Below the pieces are notes generated by a model. It saw nothing but the letters and a program-made list of their open reading frames with translations. It did no database searches and was not told where the DNA came from. A DNA stretch of 64,000 nucleotides from Candidatus Gastranaerophilales bacterium. GTDB lineage: Bacteria; Cyanobacteriota; Vampirovibrionia; Gastranaerophilales; Gastranaerophilaceae. Positions within the stretch are counted from its first letter, which is position 1. Each line of letters opens with the position of its first letter. Below, piece by piece: positions 45,884 to 54,359 of the stretch. A program made the position numbers and the translations under genes. The DNA is taken from NCBI GenBank assembly GCA_947625495.1, contig CANQOQ010000006.1:1-64000 (forward strand), given 5' to 3'.

Positions 45884-46879
45884 TTATGCTATCGTATCGT
45901 ACGATTTAATAGGCTGATTAGCCGCTTTTGTTTTTGATTTATTTAGATGGAAAATTTTATCCGGCGGATGGTTAGGTGATGTTTTTGCTATTTCGGGATC
46001 TCTTAAAATATATATTTCTTCTACCCTGTTACTCAATTTAGAAGGTGATTGTTTATACAGTTCTGCCGCATAGTCCATTTCAGGGTCTTGTATACCGTTT
46101 GAGTGCTTTATCCAAAATTCAGCGGCTTTTTTATATGCATCTTGTTCTTCTCTTATTGAGGTATATGCATCTTTATCTTTTGCGTGTACCCCTTCATGAA
46201 CCAGATATGCCGCAATAACCTCGGGAGCTGCATATATATATGCATTTGATACTGTTATTGTCTTTATTGCGTTTTCATATTGTGCTATGTTGCTTGTTCC
46301 CATCATTGAAGCAGTCTGTCCGAATTTTATTTGTACATCTGCTATATCTTTCATAAATGCAGGTGTAAAATGTCTTGAAACCATTTTTATTGCTGTATTT
46401 AAGTTCTTTTGGGCATAAGCTTGCTTCTCCATATATGCTTTTTCGGGTGATATACAGCTTAATATATTATTATCGGTTTCCATTATGCTTCTTTTGGCTA
46501 AGTCATTATCAGGTTCCAATTTTAATGCAGTTTCAAAACTTTCTTTAGCATTCTTATATGCACCCATTTGGCGCTGTGTTTCACCTAATTCTATCCATGC
46601 TTCCGTTTCTTTTGCATTTGACTGCAAATAAATTTTAAAGTTAGTTTCTGCTGCTTTATATTCTTTTAATTTATGGTAAACCTTTGCCAATTTTCTGTTA
46701 ATTACCGTATTTTCAGGATTCAAATTTAAGGCCTTATTATATAAATCTAATGCCTCATTGAGATTATTTGTATTAAATGCATTATCTCCTTTTTCAAGCA
46801 GTTCTGAAGTGCCGGAACCCATAAATGAATGCATTTTTTTACAGGGAATTTGATAATTGTTTAATGAAATTGATATCAA
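45884..46879 (-). CDS. TPR protein with HExxH putative metallopeptidase site
   Basis: 331 residues from TTG 46879, chosen because AAGGA lies eight bases before it. It starts M-I-S-I-S-L-N and has H-S-F-M-G near 17-21. Three TPR units follow (about 25-125). After a helical part, H-E-G-V-H lies at 228-232 with E-E-Q-D-A-Y near 244, a pattern like zinc peptidases with a glutamate third ligand. No signal peptide is visible. Converges with the HNH-like gene; only two bases separate the stop codons. Confidence 0.65.
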   Translation of the reverse strand: MISISLNNYQIPCKKMHSFMGSGTSELLEKGDNAFNTNNLNEALDLYNKALNLNPENTVINRKLAKVYHKLKEYKAAETNFKIYLQSNAKETEAWIELGETQRQMGAYKNAKESFETALKLEPDNDLAKRSIMETDNNILSCISPEKAYMEKQAYAQKNLNTAIKMVSRHFTPAFMKDIADVQIKFGQTASMMGTSNIAQYENAIKTITVSNAYIYAAPEVIAAYLVHEGVHAKDKDAYTSIREEQDAYKKAAEFWIKHSNGIQDPEMDYAAELYKQSPSKLSNRVEEIYILRDPEIAKTSPNHPPDKIFHLNKSKTKAANQPIKSYDTIA

Positions 46880-46931
46880 TTTTATTTTCCTTATTTTGTT
46901 CTTTTCAAAAATAAACAAAATTTTTTATTGA

Positions 46932-46974
46932 CTAAAAAAAACAGTTTATGAAGAAATATTTCATAAACTGTTTT
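46932..46974 (-). terminator. Terminator of proS
   Basis: A 14-bp stem AACAGTTTATGAA / TTCATAAACTGTT type, followed on the minus strand by a run of eight T. It lies directly after the proS stop codon. Confidence 0.88.
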
Positions 46975-46977
46975 ACA

Positions 46978-48705
46978 TTATAAAGAAATTAATTTTTGTA
47001 TTGCTTCTTCCGGTGTAATGAGGATAGTTTCATTTGTAGAGCGTGTTTTAAACTCAACAAGATTATCTTTTATAGCTTTTCCAATTGTGATTCTGTATGG
47101 AATACCTATTAAGTCAGCATCTTTGAGTTTAACTCCCGCTCTTTCTTCTCTGTCATCAAGAATAACTTCAACCTTATGTTTAAGTAATTCATTATAGATT
47201 TTTTCTGCCAGATTCATCTGTTCTTCATCTCTGTCGCTGACGGGTACTATAATTACCGTATATGGTGCAATTGAAAGCGGCCATTTGATTCCAAATTCAT
47301 CATGATGTTTTTCAACTGCGGCAGCTGCCGTTCTTGATATTCCTATTCCGTAACATCCCATTATAAATGGTTTTTCTTGACCGTCTTTATCGGTAAACGT
47401 TGCATTCATTGCTTTTGAATATTTTGTTCCGAGCTTAAAAATATTTCCTACTTCAATTCCTTTTGTAACTTTAAGCGGGTGTGAGCATTCAGGGCATTTG
47501 TCATTTTCTTCCACCAATCTTATATCTGCAATTTTTTCGGGGAGTTCAACCTCTACGCCCCAATTGGCACCTGTTAAATGCTTGTCGTTTTGATTACAGC
47601 CTATTACAAAGTTCTTTAAATCTTTTACTGTTTCATCAGCTACTATCTCAACATTTTTTAAACCTTTTGGTCCTATAAAACCGATAGTTGCATTAAATCC
47701 TGAATTTTGCATTATTTCTTCTATTTCGTCATTTCTTGCTATTCTTATATCATTTCCTGCAAAAACATTCATTAATTTTGTTTCTTCAACGGTTCTGTCT
47801 CCGCGTATTAATGCTGCTACATATTTGCCGTCTACAACATATATTAAACATTTGCAGATGACACTTTCAGGAATATTTAAAAATTCAGAAAGTTCTTCTA
47901 TCGAGTGTGTATTTGGGGTATCCGTAATTTCAGATTTTAAATATTTCCCGTCAGTTTGCGCTTCCGATAGAACGGAAACAGCATGATTTGAATTTGCACT
48001 GTATCCGCATTTAGGACAATAGAATACATCATTTTCTCCTGCGTTGCTTTCTGAATCTTCATTGACAAGCACCATAAATTCATGAGAAACGCTGCCTCCT
48101 ATAGCACCCGAATCCGATTGAACCATTTTTGTTTCAAGCCCGCATCTTTCAAATATCCTGCTGTATGCTTTTGCCATTATCTCATAAGACTTATCTAATC
48201 CATTTTCATCAGCGTCAAAACTGTATGCGTCTTTCATTATAAATTCACGACCTCTTAAAAGTCCGAATCTCGGTCTTATTTCATCTCTGAATTTTGATTG
48301 AATTTGATATAAATTTACGGGCAGCTGCTTATATGACCTTATTCCTTCTCGGCCTATTGATGTTATTACTTCTTCATGAGTAGGACCTAAACACATTTCT
48401 CTTGAGTGTCTGTCTTTTAATCTCATTAATTCTTTTCCGTAGACATCCCATCTGCCTGATTCCTGCCATAATTCTGCCGGCTGTACAAACGGCATTAAAA
48501 GCTCCTGTGCCCCGGCTGAATCCATTTCTTCTCTTACTATATTTTCTATTTTCCTTAATACTCTTTGCATTAGCGGAAGATAATTATATATACCGTTTGT
48601 TAGTTTTCTTATATATCCTGCTCTCACTAAAAGTTTATGACTTATTACCTCAGCATCCGAGGGATATTCTCTTAATGTCTGCACGAAAAGATTTGTCATT
48701 CTCAT
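46978..48705 (-). CDS. proS: Prolyl-tRNA synthetase (bacterial type)
   Basis: 575 residues. Class II motifs: motif 1 region near 55-80, motif 2 with R-P-R-F-G-L-L-R-G-R-E-F-I-M-K-D near 140-155, motif 3 with G-I-G-I-S-R near 450. An editing (INS) domain lies between motifs 2 and 3, with two CxxC pairs (YCPKC and KCPEC), then an anticodon-binding domain from about 470 to the end. It charges tRNA-Pro and edits Ala-tRNA-Pro. Confidence 0.95.
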   Translation of the reverse strand: MRMTNLFVQTLREYPSDAEVISHKLLVRAGYIRKLTNGIYNYLPLMQRVLRKIENIVREEMDSAGAQELLMPFVQPAELWQESGRWDVYGKELMRLKDRHSREMCLGPTHEEVITSIGREGIRSYKQLPVNLYQIQSKFRDEIRPRFGLLRGREFIMKDAYSFDADENGLDKSYEIMAKAYSRIFERCGLETKMVQSDSGAIGGSVSHEFMVLVNEDSESNAGENDVFYCPKCGYSANSNHAVSVLSEAQTDGKYLKSEITDTPNTHSIEELSEFLNIPESVICKCLIYVVDGKYVAALIRGDRTVEETKLMNVFAGNDIRIARNDEIEEIMQNSGFNATIGFIGPKGLKNVEIVADETVKDLKNFVIGCNQNDKHLTGANWGVEVELPEKIADIRLVEENDKCPECSHPLKVTKGIEVGNIFKLGTKYSKAMNATFTDKDGQEKPFIMGCYGIGISRTAAAAVEKHHDEFGIKWPLSIAPYTVIIVPVSDRDEEQMNLAEKIYNELLKHKVEVILDDREERAGVKLKDADLIGIPYRITIGKAIKDNLVEFKTRSTNETILITPEEAIQKLISL

Positions 48706-48759
48706 ATTAAAATAACCCTTAACTACATTATACCAAGTCTATATTATCATAAAAATTAA

Positions 48760-49755
48760 CTATGATATTAAACTTACTTCTTTAAATGTTTCATTCATTA
48801 TTTGTTCAAAATGTCTTACAACTATAGGGTCAAATTGAATGCCTGCAAGTGATTTGATAGTATTGAGCGCATCTTGAGGACTTACCTTTTCTCTATATAC
48901 TTTTCTTGTTGTTAAACTGTCAAAAGCATCTGCTACCGCTATGATTTTTGAACCTAACGGTATCTCTTCAGCTTTCTTTCCGTACGGATATCCTTTTCCG
49001 TTATAAAATTCATGATGGTATTTTATTATTTCTATTACATCGTTTAATTGTTTTATATCATCCAATATCTTAACGCTGTATTGAACGTGTTGTTTTATTT
49101 CATTGTATTCTTCTGCTGTTAATTTATCTATTTTTAATAAGACTTCATCGGAAACACCAAGCATTCCGATATCATGTAAAAGTCCTGCCAGCTCGATTCT
49201 TCCTACAAGCATATTATTTAAATTCATTGAACGTGCTATTTTTACCGCATAATAACTGACTCTTTTACTCTTGCCCTTTGTGTTATTGTCTCTTGAATCA
49301 AGTGCTTCCACTATTGCGGTTACTGTATTTGCAAATAATTCTTTTAAATCTTTTATAAGTTTTGAATTATCGACTTTTAATTGATAATATTCAAGAGCAT
49401 TTTCCACTATTAATATAAGTTCATCGGGGTTATACGGTTTTTTAATATACCTGTAAATTTTTGCATAGTTAATTGCATCAATTAAAATACCTGCATCGGT
49501 ATAGGCTGTAACCAATAGCCTCATTGTATCGGGTGATATTTCATAACATCTCTTTAAAAATTCTACACCGTCCATTTCAGGCATTTTGTGGTCCGATAAT
49601 ATACAGTGAAAATTTCCTTGCTTTAGCATTTCTAACGCATTAAGGGGTGAGGTCGATTTTTCTATTTCATAGTTATTTCTCAATGTACGGTATAATAACG
49701 CTAAGTTATCAGGTTCATCATCTACAATAAGTATTCTATACTTGGTTTCAGGCAT
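48760..49755 (-). CDS. Response regulator with HD-GYP domain
   Basis: 331 residues. Receiver domain about 5-120: L-I-V-D-D-E-P-D, phosphorylated Asp in I-L-S-D-H-K-M-P, T/S in L-V-T-A-Y and Lys in I-K-K-P-Y. HD-GYP domain about 140-320: L-L-H-D-I-G-M-L-G, then H-H-E-F-Y-N-G-K-G-Y-P, so the GYP residues are kept. Such enzymes hydrolyse cyclic di-GMP. It follows its histidine kinase directly, so they form a two-component pair. Confidence 0.92.
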   Translation of the reverse strand: MPETKYRILIVDDEPDNLALLYRTLRNNYEIEKSTSPLNALEMLKQGNFHCILSDHKMPEMDGVEFLKRCYEISPDTMRLLVTAYTDAGILIDAINYAKIYRYIKKPYNPDELILIVENALEYYQLKVDNSKLIKDLKELFANTVTAIVEALDSRDNNTKGKSKRVSYYAVKIARSMNLNNMLVGRIELAGLLHDIGMLGVSDEVLLKIDKLTAEEYNEIKQHVQYSVKILDDIKQLNDVIEIIKYHHEFYNGKGYPYGKKAEEIPLGSKIIAVADAFDSLTTRKVYREKVSPQDALNTIKSLAGIQFDPIVVRHFEQIMNETFKEVSLIS

Positions 49756-51468
49756 TTATGCTTCTCCCTCGGATATCATACTTGCATTAAGATTTTCTCT
49801 GTCTATTGTCAAAGGAAGTTTTATTGTAAATTTAGTTCCTTTACCTTTCTCAGATTCAACATTAATGTCACCCTGATGATTTTTGATTATTTTATGTGTT
49901 ATAGACATACCTAAACCTGTTCCTTGTCCAACCGGTTTTGTTGTGAAGAACGGATCAAATACTTTATTCATTGTTTCTTCATCCATACCAGAACCGTTAT
50001 CTTCTATTTCTATAACAAGCTTTTCATTATTTTCTGTTTTGATTCTAATCCAAATATCACCTGTTTTTTCTATAGCACCTACCGCATTATCAAGTATGTT
50101 CATAAATACCTGATTTAATTGCCCGCCAAATGCATCTATTAAAGGTACATTTTCCATATATTCTTTGTGTACTTCCGCTTTATTCTTTATTTTGTTATGT
50201 AAGATATTTAAAGTAGTATCCAGTTCATGAACCACATCAACTTTTTTAATTGATACATCTTCCATTCTTGAGAAACTCTTTAAGTCCTGAATAATATTTT
50301 TAGCTCTTTCTGCACCTTCTTTGCAGCTTTTTATTAAATCGGGCATATCTGTCTTTAAAAATTCATAATCAATAGTTTTTTTCAATTCATTTACACTGCT
50401 TATTTTATCTGCAGGCAGTAATGAAGCAATTTTATTATATTCTTCTATTATGTCTATTAAATCTTTTGAATAATTTGAAAGGTGCGTCATATTACCGTAT
50501 ATAAAATTAATCGGGTTATTGATTTCATGCATAATTCCCGCAACAAGTTCACCCAGTGATTTCATTTTTTCAGAGTGAACCATCATTGCCTGCGTGCTTT
50601 GCAGTTCTTTATATGCGCTGTTTAACTCTCTTGTTCTGTCTTGTACTTGTGACTCTAACGTTGAATATAACCGTTGTAGTGCTGTCGCCATCATATTATA
50701 TGATTGTACTAATTGATTAATTTCATTATATTTTGTATAATCTAACCTGCCCGATAAATCACCGTTAGCTATTTTAGATACCGTATTTTCCATATCCTTT
50801 AACGGCGTTGCTATACTTCTTGCCAGCATAAATGATGTTATTATACTGCATATTAAGATTATACTTGCAAATAGTTTTATAAAACTGTCCATCTGCGCTA
50901 TATAATTTTCTATAAAATTGTTTTTATCCATACCTACATAAATATGGTATCCCGCTTTTGGTACATATATTGTTCTCATATAATTTGCATTTAGACTGGG
51001 TGATGACGTTAATTTAAATGATGAAGGACTATTTTCTACCCTGAATATATATTTTGCATCTTTTGGCAGTGAATTATATATCTCTTTTAACTGAGAATTT
51101 AATACAACAATATATTTTACGTTGTAGCTTCCTGATAGTACATTATTTAAATCATGTTGTAATGATGAAAAATTCCCTTGATTTACGTCACTGTTAAATA
51201 CGCTTATATTTGATACAACATCTGAGGACATATCATTTTGAAAGCTTTTTATACTATCCTGACAATATGTGTACATAATAAATTCTACTATACCCACAAT
51301 AGAAATAAGTACAATCATTATTGTCAAAGAAATTGTATTGTTAAATCTAAATGAAATGCCGTTAAAAAAAGATTTTGGCTGTTCTTCCTGCTTTTTCTTT
51401 TTCTTCTTTTTTACAATCTTTTTTTTAGGTATATTCTCATTTTGCTGTTTATTTTTAATATTATCCAA
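49756..51468 (-). CDS. Sensor histidine kinase with HAMP domain
   Basis: 570 residues from TTG 51468. A Lys-rich cytoplasmic head (about 15-28), membrane helices near 48-68 and 195-215 that enclose a sensor domain of about 125 residues, a HAMP domain, a coiled coil, then HisKA with H-E-I-N-N-P-I-N-F near 318 and HATPase boxes (N-x3-N-A, D-N-G-S-G-M, G-T-G-L-G-M-S-I). Co-transcribed with the HD-GYP regulator; the signal is unknown. Confidence 0.93.
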   Translation of the reverse strand: MDNIKNKQQNENIPKKKIVKKKKKKKQEEQPKSFFNGISFRFNNTISLTIMIVLISIVGIVEFIMYTYCQDSIKSFQNDMSSDVVSNISVFNSDVNQGNFSSLQHDLNNVLSGSYNVKYIVVLNSQLKEIYNSLPKDAKYIFRVENSPSSFKLTSSPSLNANYMRTIYVPKAGYHIYVGMDKNNFIENYIAQMDSFIKLFASIILICSIITSFMLARSIATPLKDMENTVSKIANGDLSGRLDYTKYNEINQLVQSYNMMATALQRLYSTLESQVQDRTRELNSAYKELQSTQAMMVHSEKMKSLGELVAGIMHEINNPINFIYGNMTHLSNYSKDLIDIIEEYNKIASLLPADKISSVNELKKTIDYEFLKTDMPDLIKSCKEGAERAKNIIQDLKSFSRMEDVSIKKVDVVHELDTTLNILHNKIKNKAEVHKEYMENVPLIDAFGGQLNQVFMNILDNAVGAIEKTGDIWIRIKTENNEKLVIEIEDNGSGMDEETMNKVFDPFFTTKPVGQGTGLGMSITHKIIKNHQGDINVESEKGKGTKFTIKLPLTIDRENLNASMISEGEA

Positions 51469-51533
51469 TTAATTTACACCTTTTTGCATACTTTATATAT
51501 CTATTTAACAATATTTTTAACGGTTAGGCAAGC

Positions 51534-54134
51534 TTATTTTTTTGAACCGACTTGTGTGTAAATGTATGGTTTGGTAAAATACTTGTTTGCCGTTCTTATT
51601 ACGTCTTGAAGTGTAACAGAATTAATAAGCTCCGGAAGTTTATCTATAAAAGTATAACTTCTGTCCGTAATTTCAAGAGAATTTATAACCGCCGCTTTAT
51701 CCATATTTGTTTCCATTGAAAGAACAAAGTTACCGAGCAATTTATCTTTTGCTTCCGCAAGTTCTTTATCTGTTACAAATTCATATTTAAGCTTATTTAT
51801 TTCATCAAACATACCTTTTTTTGCTGTTTGTATGTTATCGGGATTAGTTGCAATATAAACGGTAAATAATCCTTGATTAGTGTTTGCTGAAAATGACGAA
51901 CCTACCTGATATGCAAGACTTTGTTCATCTCTTAGATTGGTAAATAATCTTGAACTCATACCTGAACCCAGAATGGAATTAATAATCTGCAGACTTGCCC
52001 AGTCTTTCTGATTTATAACTCCGTCCGTCAAATATCCTAATATTAACCATGCTGCCTCTGAATCTCTGTCTATTTTTATTATTTTATTTGTTGTTAAAGG
52101 CTTATATTTATATTTGTAATCAGTTAATTTAATTTTTTCCGTTCCCGTATTTTTTAACAGGTTTGAAAAATAGTTGATAAATTCTTTTTCATCTACGTTT
52201 CCGTTAATTGTTATAACCGTATTTTGAGCAGGGAAAAGATTCTTGTAAAATTCAACAACATCTTCTCTTTGAATTTGAGGAATTGTTTTTTCAAGAACTT
52301 TATTTGTATTTCCAAATGGAGTATTAGCCCATACTGCCGTTTTATATTCGTCAAATGCAACAGAATCGGGAGTATTTTTACTGTTTTTTATTGCATACAT
52401 CTTATCAGCTTTGACTCTTTCAACATCATAAGCATCAAAAGTTGCATTTAATGAAGCTTCTGTAAACATTTCAAGTGCTAAATCTTTTTCATTTTTTGTA
52501 AATTTAGTTACAAGACTGAATGAATCACCGCCTGAAATCGGAGAAAGCCTTATTCCGTTTTCTTCTAAAAGCTGAGAAAGTTCATGACTTTTGTATTTGT
52601 CTGTTCCTTTTAAAATTGTTTCCGCTGTAATATATGCCGTACCCGGAATTTTTTCCAAGTTATTCCCGCCCCTTGACGTCATCTGCATTGCTATTATATC
52701 GTTTGCGGTATTTTTTGTAATAATTAATTCCGCACCGTTTTCCAAAAGATATTTTGTTGTATTACCGTTTTGGCTTAATATTTTTGCTTGGTAATCTTTT
52801 GCGCTCTGAGGAAGAATTTTTTGTTTGTTTTTCTGTTTTGGTGTAATTATTGAAATTACTGCATTTTCTTTGTTTAAATATGTTTTTGCCGCATGTTTCA
52901 ATTCTTCGGCGCTGACTTTATTAATATTTGCAAGATAATTTTTATAGTAATCCGTATCATCGGTAACGGTCACTGTATATCCAATCTCACCTGCAATATT
53001 TGAAACGGATTCTCGTGAATAAAATGTATCTCGTTCAATTATGTTCTTTGCCTTTTGGATTTCTTCCCGTGTTATTTCATTCTTTTGTAATTTCTCTATT
53101 TCCGTAAAAATAGCGGATTTTAATCTTTCCATATCTTCCGTTATATAATTTGCTGAAATATAAAATATTGAATCATCTCTCATTGAAGAGTGAGAGGCTG
53201 ATATTGAATGCACCATTTGTTTTTCATCTTTAATGCTTTTATATAATCTTGAAGATTTTCCGTCACCGAGTATTGTCGCAAGTATATCCAGAGCATAAGA
53301 ATCCTTATTCTCCATTGGATGTACTCCTTTAAATCCAATCATTATATATCCGGTTTCAACATTTAAATCTTGTTTTACTTCAAGTTGTTTCTCGGGTTTT
53401 TTATCCTGTTTGTATGCTACAGGTTTATGTTTCTTTGTTTCCCCTGCGGATGGCTTATTAAACTTTTCTTTTACAAGATTTAAGGCTTTTTGAGTATCTA
53501 TATCTCCTACAATTACTGTTGTCATGTTCTCCGGAGTATACCATTTATTATAAAAATCAAAAATCTGCTCTCTTGTTATTGTTTCAATAACTTCTTTTTT
53601 CCCTATTACTTCTCTTTTGTAAGGGTGTGTTTTGTATAATTCATTTATAAAATTTTTGTATAAAATGTTGGTCGGCTTGTCATTGTTTTTTGCTATTTCT
53701 TCAATAACAACTTTTCTTTCTTTTTCAAGTTCTTTTCTGGGAATAAGAGGATTTAATAACATATCCGAATGTAAATCTAACGCTAAATCAAAGTATTGAG
53801 ATGGAATTAAAATATAATAATGAGTGTAATCCTTACTTGTTGCGGCATTTGTAATTGCACCCTTTGATTCTAATATAGTATCAAATTCTTTTGCTCTGTG
53901 TTTAACAGTTCCTTTAAAAAATAAATGTTCAAGAAAATGAGCAACTCCGTTATTTTCATCGGTTTCATTTATAGAACCTGTTTTTATCCAAGTATCAATA
54001 ATAACTATCGGATTATCATGTACTTCTTTTATAACAACAGTCTGCCCGTTATCCAGTTTGTATGTAGAACTCTCCGCTCCAAAACATACTAAACCCATAA
54101 AAATAAATACAACAGCGTAAAATATTTTTCTCAT
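51534..54134 (-). CDS. M16-family zinc metalloprotease (two-domain)
   Basis: 866 residues. Signal peptide at the start (MRKIFYAVVFIFMGLVCFG). The active site H-F-L-E-H-L-F-F-K-G-T lies near residue 66, with E-E-I-A-K about 75 residues later; this inverted zinc motif defines the M16 family. A second, catalytically dead-looking M16 half starts near residue 440, as in pitrilysin-like proteins of many diderm bacteria. It degrades peptides in the periplasm or processes exported proteins. Confidence 0.92.
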   Translation of the reverse strand: MRKIFYAVVFIFMGLVCFGAESSTYKLDNGQTVVIKEVHDNPIVIIDTWIKTGSINETDENNGVAHFLEHLFFKGTVKHRAKEFDTILESKGAITNAATSKDYTHYYILIPSQYFDLALDLHSDMLLNPLIPRKELEKERKVVIEEIAKNNDKPTNILYKNFINELYKTHPYKREVIGKKEVIETITREQIFDFYNKWYTPENMTTVIVGDIDTQKALNLVKEKFNKPSAGETKKHKPVAYKQDKKPEKQLEVKQDLNVETGYIMIGFKGVHPMENKDSYALDILATILGDGKSSRLYKSIKDEKQMVHSISASHSSMRDDSIFYISANYITEDMERLKSAIFTEIEKLQKNEITREEIQKAKNIIERDTFYSRESVSNIAGEIGYTVTVTDDTDYYKNYLANINKVSAEELKHAAKTYLNKENAVISIITPKQKNKQKILPQSAKDYQAKILSQNGNTTKYLLENGAELIITKNTANDIIAMQMTSRGGNNLEKIPGTAYITAETILKGTDKYKSHELSQLLEENGIRLSPISGGDSFSLVTKFTKNEKDLALEMFTEASLNATFDAYDVERVKADKMYAIKNSKNTPDSVAFDEYKTAVWANTPFGNTNKVLEKTIPQIQREDVVEFYKNLFPAQNTVITINGNVDEKEFINYFSNLLKNTGTEKIKLTDYKYKYKPLTTNKIIKIDRDSEAAWLILGYLTDGVINQKDWASLQIINSILGSGMSSRLFTNLRDEQSLAYQVGSSFSANTNQGLFTVYIATNPDNIQTAKKGMFDEINKLKYEFVTDKELAEAKDKLLGNFVLSMETNMDKAAVINSLEITDRSYTFIDKLPELINSVTLQDVIRTANKYFTKPYIYTQVGSKK

Positions 54135-54359
54135 ATTATTTCCTCAATATTATTCAATATCCCCTGCTAATAAATAATATAATACACTATAGTATATTAT
54201 ATTTCCATAACAAAAAAGATAATTTCATCTATTAATTTTGAATTTTTCGTCAATATTTGCTTCTAAACGATTTGAAGAATTTTGCAATGTAATTGAAACT
54301 TTTTTCTTGTTTTTGTATTATATACCTAAATGGTCGAAAAATTAAAATGGAATATATAA

